The notes under the pieces: generated by a model | Told to the model about the DNA's origin: nothing | The model's input: the letters and a program-made list of their open reading frames with translations, nothing else | The model's database searches: none | Translations under genes and position numbers: made by a program | NCBI GenBank assembly: GCA_035048815.1 | Contig: JAUCBN010000024.1 | Span: forward strand, 9,174,001-9,238,000 | Length of the DNA: 64,000 nucleotides | Direction: 5' to 3' | Origin: Abelmoschus esculentus | Taxonomy: Eukaryota > Streptophyta > Magnoliopsida > Malvales > Malvaceae | Shown: piece after piece, positions 24,497 through 36,652 of the stretch | Layout: each line of letters begins with the position of its first letter | How positions within the stretch are numbered: position 1 is the stretch's first letter

Positions 24497-26153
24497 ATGG
24501 CCTCCACCTCCGGAAATGGAACGAGTCTCACTCCATCACCATACCTCCATTCTTCAACGGTGAAAACTACCCATTTTGGAAGAATAGAATGAGGCTCTTC
24601 ATCAACTCTAATGATTATATCCTTTGGGATATAATTGAAGATGACCTATCAATTCCAGTGAAGATGGAAGGAGATCGACAAGTGCCGAAGAAAAAGAACA
24701 AGATGATCGACGAAGAGAGAAGGATGTCTACCAATGATAAAGCCTTGCACATCCTCTTTTGTGCTCTAGGCCCCGACATCTACTCCAAGATGTCATGTAC
24801 AAGTGCCAAAGAAGTTTGGGACTCTTTGGAGACTACATAAGAGGGCACCAATGATGTCAAGGAGACAAAGATAGGTCTTTTTAATCTCAACTATGAGAAT
24901 TTCAAGATGGAGCCGGATGAAGACATCACCAAGATGTTCGATAGATTCTTAGTGATCATCAATGGTCTCAAGGATTTCGGTGAGATCATCCCGGAAGAGA
25001 AGCTCGTACGAAAGCTCATCTATTCTCTTCCCGAGTCTTGGGATATCAAGAGGACGACCATTATTGAAGCCAATGACCTCAAGACTCTCAAACTTAATGC
25101 TCTTGTTGGATCTCTTCTCACCCATGAGATCATGAAGAAAGGAATAGAAGATGAAAAGAAGAAGGAAGAAGTGAAGCTAGAAAAATGAGAAGTTGAAAAG
25201 AAAAAGCAAGGGATTACTCTCAAGGCTTCAACCTTCCAAGAAGAAGTGGACACAAGTTAAGAAGAAGAGCTAGAAGAATTGGCTATGGTAGCCAAAAGAT
25301 TCACTAGGCTCATGAGGGCTAATCGGAATAGGAGATTCCAAAGAAAGAAAGAAGTCAAAGGAAAAGGTAAAGAAGAGGAGAAAGATCAAATCATTTGCTA
25401 TGAGTGCAAGAAGACTGATCATATTAGGACCGATTGCTCATAATACAAAAGAAAAGGTTTTGATAAGAAGAAGAAGAAGAAGCAAAAGACCCATGTTGCC
25501 ACATGGAGTGATGAGGAGTCATCATCTGATGAGGATTATGAAGTGGCCAACTTGTGTCTCATGGCTCTTGATGAGCCCAAGATAACCCTTAAACCATCTT
25601 GTAATGATTCATCTTATTATGAACTATATGATGCATATGATAAGTTACAAGATGTTTATGATGAGTTGATTTTAAAGTTCAAAGAATCGATTTTGAAAAA
25701 TAAGAAAATTATTTCCTATTTAAAAGAGAAAAATTATTCTTTGACAAAAATGATTTCGGATTTTGAAGAAAATATTGTTGTTTTAAATGATGATTTAAAT
25801 TTTTTTAAAAAAAATATATGAATTTGAACAAACTTATTTCAAGCTTGAGTGATAATCACCACAAAATGGTGAATGATCTCAAAAATCAAATCAAAGTGGT
25901 TGGTAGCCAAAATTTTGAAAAAGGAAGTTCTTAAAAAACCAACCATGTGAAAAAGAATTTTCAAAACCACAAACAAAGAAATTTTCAAAGGCATGCTAGA
26001 TATAGAAAAATTAGGAGTGTATGGGTTCCTAAGGAACTCATTGTTTCTAATAATATGAATGTCATTGCTTCTTGGATTCCCAAGGGAACCAAGCTTTTAG
26101 GGACTAACTCTCACGGACCCAAAATGGTTTGGGTACCAAAAGTCAAAAACTAA
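24497..26153 (+). pseudogene. Copia gag, broken
   Basis: ATG at 24,497 (MASTSGNGTSL) opens the capsid gene. A frameshift near 24,545 moves the reading to the frame with NRMRLFINSNDYILWDIIEDD, which runs to a TAA at 24,838. The frame continues after it with the core KMFDRFLVIINGLKDFGE to 25,188. A zinc knuckle with Cys codons at 25,396, 25,405 and 25,435 and a His at 25,420 follows, then a coiled-coil-like Lys/Asp-rich tail to 25,821 and a basic linker. The protein would form the virus-like particle that packages element RNA. At least four disabling changes are visible. Confidence 0.8.
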
Positions 26154-26161
26154 ATCTTTGT

Positions 26162-27480
26162 TTGTAGGTTGAGCATTGCTTGAAGGCTAAAGCTTCAAGC
26201 CAAAACATTTGGTACCTTGATAGTGGATGCTCAAGGCATATGACCGGAGATAAGAGACGATTTAAGGAGTTAAAGCTCAAACATGATGGAGTAGTGACTT
26301 TTGGTGACAACTCTAAAGGCCAAATTGAGGGTATTGACTCTATTAGTAATCACTCCTCTATCCTTATTAAAAATGTCTTACTTGTTAATGATCTTAAGCA
26401 TAATTTATTGAGCATTAGTCAATTATGTGATAAAAGATTCTATGTGTCTTTTGATAAAAGTGGTTGCAAAATAATAGACATAAAATCTAATAAAACAATG
26501 CTCATAGGTCATCGCATAGGAAATATCTATATGGTGCATCTAGATGACATAAACATATCTCATGCATGCTTGGTAGCTAGTGATGTAAATGATGCATGGT
26601 TATGGCATAGGAAACTAAGACATGCTAGCATAAGTGTTTTAGAGAAACTAACCTCCCAAAATCTATTTAGAGGTTTACCTAAGCTCAAGTTCTCTTTAGA
26701 TAAGATTTGTGATGCATGTGCTAAGGGTAAACAAAAAAATTTTTCTTTTGAGTCCATTAATGATTTTTCAACTAGTAGAGTATTACAATTGATTCATATG
26801 GATCTTTTTGGACCTATTAGGACAACTAGCTTGGGTGGAAAATCATATGTATTTGTTATTGTTGATGATTACTCTAGATACATTTGAGTTCTATTTTTAA
26901 GTATAAAAGATGAAGCCTTAAAAAAATTTATCACATTTTCAAATATTTCTCAAAATGATCTTGATCAAAGAATTTCTCATATTAAAAATGATCATGGAAC
27001 CGAATTTCAAAATTTAGATTTTGAGAATTTTTATAATAAAAATGAGATTAGCCATAATTTTCGACTCCTCGCACTCCTCAACAAAATGAGGTAGTTAAGA
27101 GGAAAAATAGAACTTTAGAAGAAATGGCTAAGACCGTGCTTTGTAAAAACAATTACCTAAATATTTTTGGGCGGAAGTCACAAACACTTCTTGTTATATT
27201 ATAAATCGAGTAATGATTAGAGCAATTTTAAAGAAAACTTCTAATGAGATTTTAAAATCCAAAAAGCCTAACATTAGCTATTTTCACCCTTTCGGGTGCA
27301 AATGTTTTGTTTTAAATAATGGGAAAGACAATTTAAGTAAATTTGATGCAAAAAGTGATGGAGTCATTTTTCTTGGATACTCTTTAATTGAAAGGCTTAT
27401 AGAGTTTTCAACAAAAGAACTTTAGTTATGGAAGAGTCAATACATGTGATTTTCGATGATAACCTCCTTCCTAGGAAGGA
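26162..27480 (+). pseudogene. Copia protease and integrase, broken
   Basis: The frame from 26,180 to 26,887 has the protease active-site block WYLDSGCSRHMTGD (Asp codon at 26,219), followed by the integrase zinc-binding region (WLWHRKLRHASISVL, then CDACAKGKQ). The start of the integrase core, HMDLFGPIRTTSLGGK with VIVDDYSRY, comes next. A TGA at 26,885-26,887 ends it where family members have Trp. The rest of the integrase core continues to about 27,480 in shifted frames, including a piece at 27,213-27,425 with FHPFGCKCFVLNN. Confidence 0.85.
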
Positions 27481-27799
27481 TTCTTGTGATGATGATGATG
27501 TAGGAATCATTGAAACCATTAATGATGGATAAGCATCAAAGGTGGATGGGGTTCCAACCAATGAAGAAACACAAGATCCTCCAATAGAAGCTTTAGGAGA
27601 TGTAAATCTTGAAGAAAGGGAAGTGAGCTACCTAAGGGAGTTCAACTATGTCAAAAGTGGTGAACTACTCGTTCTTCTCTTAGATTAATGAACCATATTG
27701 CTTTTATCTCATGCATAGAGCCTAAAAATATCAATGAAGCTTTAGATGATGATTTTTGGATATTGGCTATCAAGAAGAGTTAAATCAATTTGAGAGAAG

Positions 27800-28860
27800 T
27801 AATGTATGAACATTAGTTGATAGGCCTAGTAATAAGTCTACTATAGGAACTAAATGGGTCTTTAGAAACAAACTAGATGTGAGTGGTAACATTGTAAAAA
27901 ATAAAGCTAGATTAGTTGCTCAAGGTTACACTCAAGAAGAGGGAATAGATTTCGATGAAACCTATGCACATGTAGCTAGAATGGAAGCCATTAGGATGTT
28001 ACTTGCATTTGCATGCTATCATGATTTTAAGCTTTTTCAAATAGATTTCAAAAGTGCTTTCTTAAATGGTTTTATAAATGAAGAAGTGTATGTTGAACAA
28101 CCAACGAGTTTTGAAGATCCAAAATTTCCAAACCATGTTTTTAAATTAACTAAAGCTTTATATGGTTTGAAACAAGCTCCTAGAGCTTGGTATAAAAGAC
28201 TTTCAAACTTTTTAATTAAAAAAGGTTTTGAAAAAGGAAAGATGGATACTACACTTTTTATAAAAAGGTTTAAAAATGTTATCTTAGTATTTCAAATTTA
28301 TGTGGATGATATTATTTTTAGATCTACTAATGAATGTTATTGTCAAGAGTTTTCTAAGCTAATGCAAGGTGAATTCGAGATGAGCATGATGGGGGAGCTC
28401 TTATTCTTTTTGGGACTCCAAATCAAGCAAAGGAAGGATGACACTTTCATCATTCAAGCTAAGTATATCAAGGACATGCTCAAGAAGTTTGGCTTGGAGA
28501 ATGTAAGCCTCAAGCCACTCCAATGAGCTCATCAACTAAGCTTGACAAAGATGAAGGAGGTAAGTGTGTTGATTCTAAATTATATAGATCAATGATATGA
28601 TCTTTGCTTTACTTTACCGCAAGTAGACCGGATATCATGTTTAGTATTTTCTTGTGTGCTAGGTTTCAAGCTAGTCCTAGAGAATCACACTTAGTAGCCA
28701 TTAAGAGAATTTTTAGGTAACTTAGAGACAAACTTTGTTTAGGTCATTAGTATCTTAAAGACTCTTCTTTTAGATTACATGCTTTTTCGGATGCGGATTA
28801 TGGAGGTTGTAAGATAGATAGGAAAAGTACTTCCGGAACTTGTCAATTCCTAGGTAGTAT
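27800..28860 (+). pseudogene. Copia reverse transcriptase and first part of RNase H
   Basis: The open run 27,879-28,526 contains KARLVAQGYTQEEGIDFDET, FQIDFKSAFLNGFINEEVYV, ALYGLKQAPRAWY and the catalytic YVDD at 28,299-28,310. After a TGA at 28,524 the RNase H region continues with stops to DRKSTSGTCQFLGS at about 28,820-28,860. There it is cut by the hAT element and resumes at 32,986. The enzyme would copy element RNA into DNA. Its frame is not intact. Confidence 0.88.
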
Positions 28861-29525
28861 TAGGGATGGCAACGGGGCGGGGCGGGGCGGGTTTTTTGCC
28901 GCCCCGCCCCGACTCGAAAATTGGTATGGTATACCCGACCCCACCCCGCCCCGATTTTTTATAGCTTTATCCCGCCCCGAGCCTCGCCCCGATTTTTAGA
29001 GAAACTGGTACTACTTTTTTATAGCTTTATCCCGCCCCGAGCCTCGCCCCGCCCCGCCTCGCCCCGATTTTTTATAGCTTTAACCTCAATCCACTGTAAT
29101 ACTCAAAGAAACATAACCTTTCTAGAAAATAGAAACATAAACTTAAACATCACAATATAAAAAAATAGAGACTTTCTGAAAATTTCAATAGAAATTTAAA
29201 CTAAAAATTCAAAATACATAACATAATCTTCAAACTTAAACAGTCAAACTAACTCAAACATCATAAAAGACATAAGCTGGAAATTTCAAGTAGCAATAGC
29301 AAGTCAAAATACAGACATTGACATTACATCTTCAAATATTCCTCAACAAACCAATTGAAAACACAAGAAACTAATTCCAAAACTCACATCTCCAATGCCT
29401 TCATTTGTTCACCATCATCTTCAAACTTCAATATGTATAGAAAACATCAATCAATGACAATTAAATTTAATATGTATTAAAACAATAATATAATTATATT
29501 AATAAATATAAATTATTCATTATCT

Positions 29526-31695
29526 TTATTCGATATTGCTTGATGCCTCAAATTCATCATCTTCATAATCATAATTTGTCTCATTTGAAGTTGAGTCTAA
29601 TATGATAAACATAAAAATAAAGAATAAGAAAATAATAACTAAAAATAATATAAAAAGTATTTTGTAATTTATACCTTCTTCAGTAATTAACCAACTTTGA
29701 AAAAATGTCAAAGCTTCTACAGTTGATGGATGGAGTCTATTACGTTGTGGATTCAGTAATCTCCCTCCCGTACTAAAGCTAGACTCCAAAGCAACAGTAG
29801 AAACTGGTATAGCATAAATATCTCTAGCAATAGCTTGCAAGATAGGAAATTGAGGCCCAATTGTCTTCCACCAGTTCAAGATATCAAAGTCCGGTGTTCT
29901 AGGAATGACGTCCTCTTCCAAATAACGATCCAACTGAGATAAGACTTTTGATTTCCTTTTCTTCTTCGATGAAATAAAAGCATCGTATTTTTTGAAATTT
30001 CCCTTATCAGCCCCATCAGTCTGAGAAGATGTAGTACTGAAGAAATGATATTCACTCCCAGAAGACACTTTCCCTTCATACTCATTGACCAAATTTCGAC
30101 ATAGTTGCACAATTTTTTCAACTTCATACTCAGCATCAACCCCATAAATATCTTCAAAGTAGCACTCCAAGAAGTCAGTTTTGTACCTTGGATCTAAAAT
30201 TGTGGCAACACCCATGATACCATTCACAACACTCCAATATTTCTCAAATTTCTCAAACATGCGTCTTGCCATACTCAAAATAGTATGATTAGTATCATGC
30301 ATCCATTCATTCAATGCTACCCTGATCTAGCAAATATGAGGGAAATAAAGATTTGTTGTTGCGTATTTTGTCCTTGAAAAATCTTCGGTCATCTCATAAA
30401 ATAAATTAAGCTTCTCACAAATCTTTGCTGCAAAGTCCCAATCATCTTCGGTTGGCAAGTGCTTGTATAAAGGATCACGGTGTAATTGCACACACCGAAG
30501 GAAAACATCCTTATAAGAAAAAGCTGTCTTGAGCATCAAAAAGGTTGAATTCCATCGTGTTTTGACATTAGTACATAATTTTTTAGTAGTTGGAATGCAT
30601 AATTGTCGTGCTGCCTCTTCAAATCTTTCCCACCGTTTAGGAGTACCACTCCAAAAAATGACACTCTGTCGAATTCTTTCTATTCCATCTCCGATCACAC
30701 TCAAACCATCTTTAACAATTAAGTTCAATATGTGTGCACAATAACGCATGTGAAAGAAAGCTCCTTGAACCACTAGTGTGTCACTTCCCAATCTATCAAG
30801 CAACAATTGTATAACATTATCATTCACGCTACAATTATCAACTGTGATCAACATGAGCTTCCTATCAATATTCCAATCTAAAAAACACTTCATTAGCCTT
30901 GTAGCAATAACATCAGCAGTATGAGGAGCTGATACATACTCAAACCTTATTATGCGCCTTTGTAAAATCCATGAATTATCTACGTAATGTGCAGTAACTG
31001 CCATGTATCCTCTATTTTGATGCTCTGCAGTCCACATATCAGTTGTGATGGCAATTTTCCCCTCGTTAATCTCCAATTCTAACATTGTTTTCACCTTCCC
31101 ATTTTCGTACATATTCAAGATATCCTTCTTTAATGTATTTCGAGAAGGCATATCAAACAAGGGTTGTAAAGTATGACAATACTTTTTGATCAAGTCATGA
31201 TCAACCATTGATAAAGGGTACTCATGCCTGACTATCATCTTCGCAAGATCCTTCCTTGCTTCATCTTGATTAAATGAAGAGACCTTTAATGTCATTTTTT
31301 CATCCAACTTTTTCTGATTAGCTACAAGAACTTGTTGTCGAATATTCACTTTACATCGCTTATTGCATCTTTCTAAATGAACATGTAAATGCTTTGTCCC
31401 ATTCTTAGAATCACCTCCAAGCTTTCTATTGCAATGTTTACATATTGTCTTCCACTCGTTGTTGATCTTTTCTTTTGTAAAATGCTCCCATACTGAAGAT
31501 TTCAACTTTGAAGGATTGTAATCACTTGGCTCATTATGTTGACTTAAAGAAGGTTGAGTGTTGCTCTCAGAATTAGGAATTACACTTTCATTGGTTGGTA
31601 ATTGAGGATTACCGACCGTAGATGAAACGGAATTCTCATCTAAATTGGATATTTGTACTTTTCCTTTGATGACCTTGCAAAAATCAGAAAGTTTT
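29526..31695 (-). pseudogene. hAT transposase (BED zinc finger, RICESLEEPER-like), one internal stop
   Basis: Minus-strand reading is open from 31,695 downward. It has a BED-type zinc finger at about 31,500-31,360 (SSVWEHFTKE, then CKHCNRKLGG and HVHLERC) and then the RNase-H-like core (ITTDMWTAEHQNRGYM, LITVDNCSVND). A TAG at 30,327-30,329 follows, in frame with the rest. After it come NEWMHDTNHTI and the hAT dimerisation domain (LNWWKTIGPQFPILQAIARD, VALESSFSTGGR, RLHPSTVEAL). A probable small intron at 29,597-29,674 (GT-AG) precedes the acidic C-terminus ending at 29,526. No ATG is visible in frame at the 5' end, so an upstream exon or intron is likely. Apart from the single stop it looks undamaged, suggesting recent activity. 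Confidence 0.88.
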
Positions 31696-32985
31696 TATTA
31701 TCATCACTATTTTGCATTGTTCTATATTTAAACAACAACAAGCTACATTTAAAACACACGGTTATATATTTAAACAATACCAACTTACATTTAAATAACA
31801 ATCTTTAAATACTAAACATCATTATTCTACATTTAAACATCAATATGCACTGCATTTTTAAATTATATTGTACTGTATTTTAAAACTACACTACACAGTC
31901 TGCATTACTTTGTGAGCCATTTCAATCAGCATTAGATGTGATAATTCATATACTTTAATTGTTTGAATAACTAAAACATTTTCATGTTTAAACCGTTTCC
32001 TAAACTGCAATTATGAAGTATACAGCAAGTCAAGTGAAAAAACATGCAAGAGCATATTTCACGCATAGTTTTAAGTTAATGCCCGTATACGACTGCAAAT
32101 TTTAGCAAGTTCTCAGAGAAAGTGGTACGAGAATCCAACAACATTTTAACTAATTCTTAAGGGTGATTTTCCATGCCTATATACTTCTGTTTTGATTATC
32201 CAGGTCACCTTATGTAAGGCAAGAAAGCTAAGAACATTTCAAATAATATCCTAACTGTAATCATGTGATGAGATTAACAAATCAGATCACACTCTACACT
32301 GCATTTTAAAACTACAATACACAGAGTGTATTGCACTGCAATTTCACTACGTTTAAAATTTTTAGGATTATACTCTACATTAGTTTAAGGCTTGTTGTAA
32401 ATCAAAATTAAAACACAAACAAATTAAATTAAGAGATAACATAGATTAAAAAATGAGTATTAAATTCATAAATCAAAGAATGAGATTAATTTCAGAAATT
32501 AAAACACCGTGAATAAAACAAGAAGGAAACCCTAAATTTTGAAATCAAAAGTAAAAAAAAAATTTCTAAAAATTTTAAACTTACTGTTGAAGTTTGAATC
32601 TGGGTGAAAACGTGGTGTCGTCGTCATTCGTGGTCCTCGTGGAAAATCAGAGAAGATTGAGTTGAGAATCCTTTGGGTATTTGTGGTGGACGGTAAAAAA
32701 GTATCGAGAGAGTTCTTCTAGAATGAATTTGTTTGAAAAGAAAAAACCCAAAATAAAAATTAATAATTTTTAAAATATAATAAGTAATGTATTAAGGGTA
32801 TGATGGTAATTATATATCGGGGCAGGGCAGGGCGAGTTATTTTACTATAAAACCCAAACCCGCCCCGACCCGAACTTTATCATTAAAAAACCCACCCCGC
32901 CCCGCCCCGAACCCGAAAAAATAATGTAAAACCCCGATCGGGTCATACCGGGTCGGGTCAAGTACGGGGATTTCTGTCATCCCAA
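31696..32985. other. hAT 5' noncoding and subterminal region
   Basis: This part lies upstream of the transposase on the minus strand. It is AT-rich with no frame, and the last 170 bp to 32,985 are G/C-rich subterminal repeats. A promoter and a first exon should lie here, but I cannot place them. Confidence 0.5.
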
Positions 32986-33293
32986 GGTAGTATGCTCATA
33001 TCTTGGTTCTCAAAGAAACAAAATAGTGTAGCTTTATCTATCACTGAAGCAGAGTACCTCTAAAATGTGATAATACTAGTGTCATATGTCTTACCAAAAA
33101 CCCCTTTCAACACTCTAGAACCAAACACATAGAAATTAGACATCATTTTATTAGAAATCATGTGTCTAAAAATGATGTTGTGTTAGAGTTTGTTGACACC
33201 TTAAACCAATTAGCGGATATCTTTACAAAACCTTTAGAAAAAGAACGCTTTTGGATCCTTAGGAGAGAGTTAGGTCTAACTAGCCTATCTTGA
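32986..33293 (+). pseudogene. Copia RNase H, second part after the hAT insertion
   Basis: The reading resumes with MLISWFSKKQNSVALSITEA, has a stop after EYL, and ends with LADIFTKPLEKERFWILRREL and a TGA at 33,291. This is the normal C-terminus of a Copia polyprotein. Confidence 0.85.
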
Positions 33294-33509
33294 CCTCTTA
33301 AGTGTTATTTTTATGGAAAATATGCTTGAATCTTTTGATTGACATCATGCCTATGTTATTTTACAATCTTGTTGCTTCTATGCATCTTGCTAGGGGAAGT
33401 ATAAACTTGTTCATACATTTTAATCATGTCATAACATCATATGCATGCTTCTAGGAACATTAGAGACTCATTTCTAGTACTTTAGAAGCAAAAAAAGCAA
33501 AGCTAATCT

Positions 33510-33670
33510 AAGTGGTATCGAAACAGGAGGAACCCGTTTCGATACCTGTTCATCATAGTCAATCTGGGAATTTCTGGGAAGAAATGGTATCGAACCATGT
33601 TTCGATACCAAGATATCGATACTAGTATTGAAACAGGCTATTTTGATATCATTATCGAACCACGAGATGG
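33510..33670. repeat. GTATCGATAC-type motif cluster in the Copia interior
   Basis: GGTATCGAAACAGG, GTTTCGATACC, GGTATCGAACCATG, TTTCGATACCAAG, ATATCGATAC and ATTATCGAACC occur within 160 bp. The cluster lies between the end of pol and the third ORF, outside the LTRs. Confidence 0.75.
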
Positions 33671-34172
33671 CAAAATGCTTTAAAACACTTCAAAACCTAA
33701 TTTTACTCAAATTAAAATTCCCCAAACACTTTTCTCTCAAACCCTAGCCGATCCTCCTATAAAAATCCATCAGAATTCATCACTTTTTATCACATAATTT
33801 ACGAATTCCTTTGGGGATTTTCATTTACTCATCAAAACTAAGAACATATCATCAATTCGTGCTTCACAGACCAAAGATTCTTCCTAATCAATATTCAAGG
33901 TAATTTTCGAAAAACCTAATTTTCTCTTTACTTTAAAATGTTTTCATTATTGTGGATGATTATTGTGTGGGTTTTCATTATCCTACGAAAATCTTTTCGA
34001 AATAAAAATCTTTTCATTTGAATATAAATTGATTTAATCGTTTTGGGTTTTCACTGATCCTTCAAAAATTTCAAAACCCTTGAATTATTGATTAATGGGA
34101 TTGAATACGGTTTATAGAGCATATATGTTTTAAGTTCCAAAACTAATCCTAAATTATTTTAATTCTTAGATC

Positions 34173-35322
34173 ATGGCACCTAAGAAAAGACAACGTTCAG
34201 AGGGAGCAAGTTTTTCATCTCGTGGCTCAAAAACCGACATCCAAGTGATTTTTGAGAGAAGCTTGGACAATCATGAGCAGGTTATCGATTTCCAATCTTT
34301 CTGCCATCATACGCTTAAGAATGACGTTGTGTGGATATTTAATTCATAAATTTCGTAGCCTTTAAATTCTGGTATTATCCTCTCCTTCAGCTTTGGAAGT
34401 TCTTGTCGCTCCTCACCCACTATGGGAAGTTTTACCCTAACCTTGTTTGCTAATGTCTCTTGTGTTCTTTCCAAAGATAAAAGCAAAGTGGTAGCCATTG
34501 AGTCATTCCTTATGGGAAAATCCTTTAAGATCGATGTCGACACCTTTTTTCCCTTTTCAACCTTGAGGATGAGGGTATAGATGATGAGGATTCCCTTCGC
34601 ACTTTCACCTGGTCGGTAATATCCCTTGACGTTCATGATAGATTCTTGCACTTATCATCTCTTGATGGATTCTTCCATCAAATGGTAAGTACTCTAGAAT
34701 TCTTCAAGTAGATAGGTTTTGGCTCACATGTTTTCGTGAGGAACAAAGGCCAAACTTTGCTCAAATTGTCTTCTCCGACTTAGTTTGGCATATCCAACAC
34801 CGAGCCACTCCACTTGTCAAATCTTTCCCTTATACTTGTACTTTAAGCTTTATATTTGTAAATTTGGGAATTGATTATTCTTATGACAAGATGGAATCCT
34901 TTAAGGAACCTATAGGTGAAACCTCCCTAAATCGTTCCCACTTCCAATATATCAATGGTGAATGGGTTCGTGGTGCCCCTCCTCTTTCCCCTCCTCGTGC
35001 TCCCTTTGATACGGAACCACTTCGTCAAGTTGCTCCTAATGTTGACCTTATGGCTTCTCTCATTTCTCGCTTTGATAATATGGATGTGAGGTTCACAAGT
35101 TTGGATGCTCGTTTTGATATTGTGGATGCCCGGCTTGATTCCCTCTCCACTCATTTCAACTCCCGCTTTGATAATATAGATATAAGGTTTACCGGTTTAC
35201 TATGGGGGGTCACTTTTGAAGCTCTCTAACATCTTCATACTTTTTCCACTCAAGATAGCAATGCCGATGATGAAGATGAGGATGATGATGATGAAGTTAA
35301 TGGTGATAGTGACGATGAGTGA
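34173..35322 (+). pseudogene. Third ORF of the SIRE-like Copia element (envelope-like region), broken
   Basis: ATG at 34,173 starts MAPKKRQRSEGASFSSRG, followed by a decayed region resembling the putative plant transposon domain found in third ORFs of SIRE/Maximus elements. The part at 34,864-35,229 is open: GETSLNRSHFQYINGEWVRG, a Pro-rich linker, then seven-residue repeats of the form RFDxxDA (RFTSLDA, RFDIVDA) that suggest a coiled coil. After a TAA at 35,227 an Asp/Glu-rich tail runs to the natural stop at 35,320-35,322. The function of such ORFs is unknown; they are called envelope-like by position. Several stops and shifts lie between 34,345 and 34,860. Confidence 0.7.
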
Positions 35323-35354
35323 TCTTAGTCTTTATCTTGCTTTGCTACGGCTAT

Positions 35355-36652
35355 TGATGCGTGTTAGATATGCGGAATTTCAGTGCAAGTGAACACGTTG
35401 CCAAGTAATAAAGTGATTAGTATCAAGTATCGTCTCCTCAGGAATTGGTATACTTAATATGCTTTCTTTGATCTTCTTGCTCTGTAAAGAACAAAATAAA
35501 AACATAAGTGATTAGGTTGTGATTAATCTAAATAATAAAAACTAAATAAGATAAAGAAGGTGGATAGGATCTAGTTGTGCTATATAGTAGATTTGATCAA
35601 CTCGTTCTTGTTCAATGCAATTGTACAACACTATCTCGGCAGGACTGTAGATTAATGCCTCAACAGTAAAGATACTCGTCTATCGTGGTAATCCCTTACT
35701 CTTGGACAGACTTTACCAAAGTTCGGCAAAGTATCCTTAGATGACTCCGCTTATCCCTAAGTCAAAGTACTGTTGATGACCAGTCCTTGATGATACCTTC
35801 CGATGTGAATCATTTATAATCACCAATCAATCTCACATTTCTATTAGCCGTTGGAACTCTAAACCTATACCTAGGTCGAGTTAGTGTTCCATGGCAGAAA
35901 CACCGTACTTATTCCTTTTGTGAATCTAACTCTCCCGATATTAGATAAATGGATGACTTACAAACTTCTCTCTCGAGCTTGAATGTACCAAAGAATGACA
36001 AAGAATAAGCAAACTTTGATATTTTATTGCATTGGAAACAAGAAACAAAGTTTGACTTCCTCACACTAATACTTTGCAAACTTCACCTAAGCCTAAACAA
36101 AATTAGAACATAATGTAGAAAAGAAAAAGTTTTGAATCTAATTCTATATTTTAAGTTATGCTCTTTCCTTAGACGACTATGCCTTATATAGGCTTGACCT
36201 AGGGAAAAACTTTCCTAAGTAGAATACAACTTGGAGTAGGGAACAAGTCATGTACATAGGTCAAATATTTCCAAGTTTATTCCTTTTAGAAATTTTTCTT
36301 GTGTGGCCTTGTCTTTGGGCTTTCCTCGTGTTATCCAGCTCTGATCCTTGGGATTCTTGTCCAACAACGTTCTCCTTATTTTTTTTCCTCAGCTTGTCTG
36401 CTATATTGCTACTTGTCCTCTGCTTCCTCAGTATCAGGTCCTGCCTCAGCCTCAGTCTGCTGTCGCGACAATACTTCTTCCTCTACAAACATAAAAATAC
36501 AGTAAAGTATGTCTTTTCTGCAAATATTATCTTTATTCTTATAATCCCTAAATATATCATATTAATTCTATGTATTGGTACAAGTAGGTTTAGAATTGAT
36601 GATTAATGCCCATGAAAAGTGTAGAAAGTGATAGTGAGTTGAGCACTTATCA
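35355..36652 (-). repeat. Athila-like LTR (3' copy)
   Basis: This LTR is 1,298 bp long. It is bounded on its inner side by CACCCACAAACTCGAAC, which on the minus strand is the G-rich pre-LTR sequence. Plus-strand frames in 36,250-36,606 are pyrimidine-rich and not gene-like. Confidence 0.7.

Larger units (their letters stand above)
28861..32985 (-). mobile_element. hAT-family DNA transposon, complete with both ends
   Basis: The ends are TAGGGATGGCA (28,861) and, as reverse complement, TTGGGATGACA (32,985). They are flanked by a perfect 8-bp duplication GGTAGTAT (28,853-28,860 and 32,986-32,993). The insertion is inside the Copia RNase H frame, and removing it restores continuous RNase H sense. 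Subterminal blocks are dense in GCCCCG/CGGGGC words (28,873-29,070 and 32,815-32,965), probably transposase binding sites. The inside carries one transposase gene on the minus strand. It is 4,125 bp, normal for an autonomous hAT element. Confidence 0.93.

Noticed and set aside
28921..29160. Proline-rich plus-strand frame of 79 codons
   Set aside because: It is translation of the GCCCCG subterminal repeats of the hAT element.
34307..34651. Minus-strand frame of 114 codons
   Set aside because: It is the antisense of the Copia third ORF, whose plus-strand sense matches the family.
36250..36606. 118-codon hydrophobic frame
   Set aside because: It lies in the T/C-rich Athila-like LTR, overlaps another frame of similar length, and has no family resemblance.
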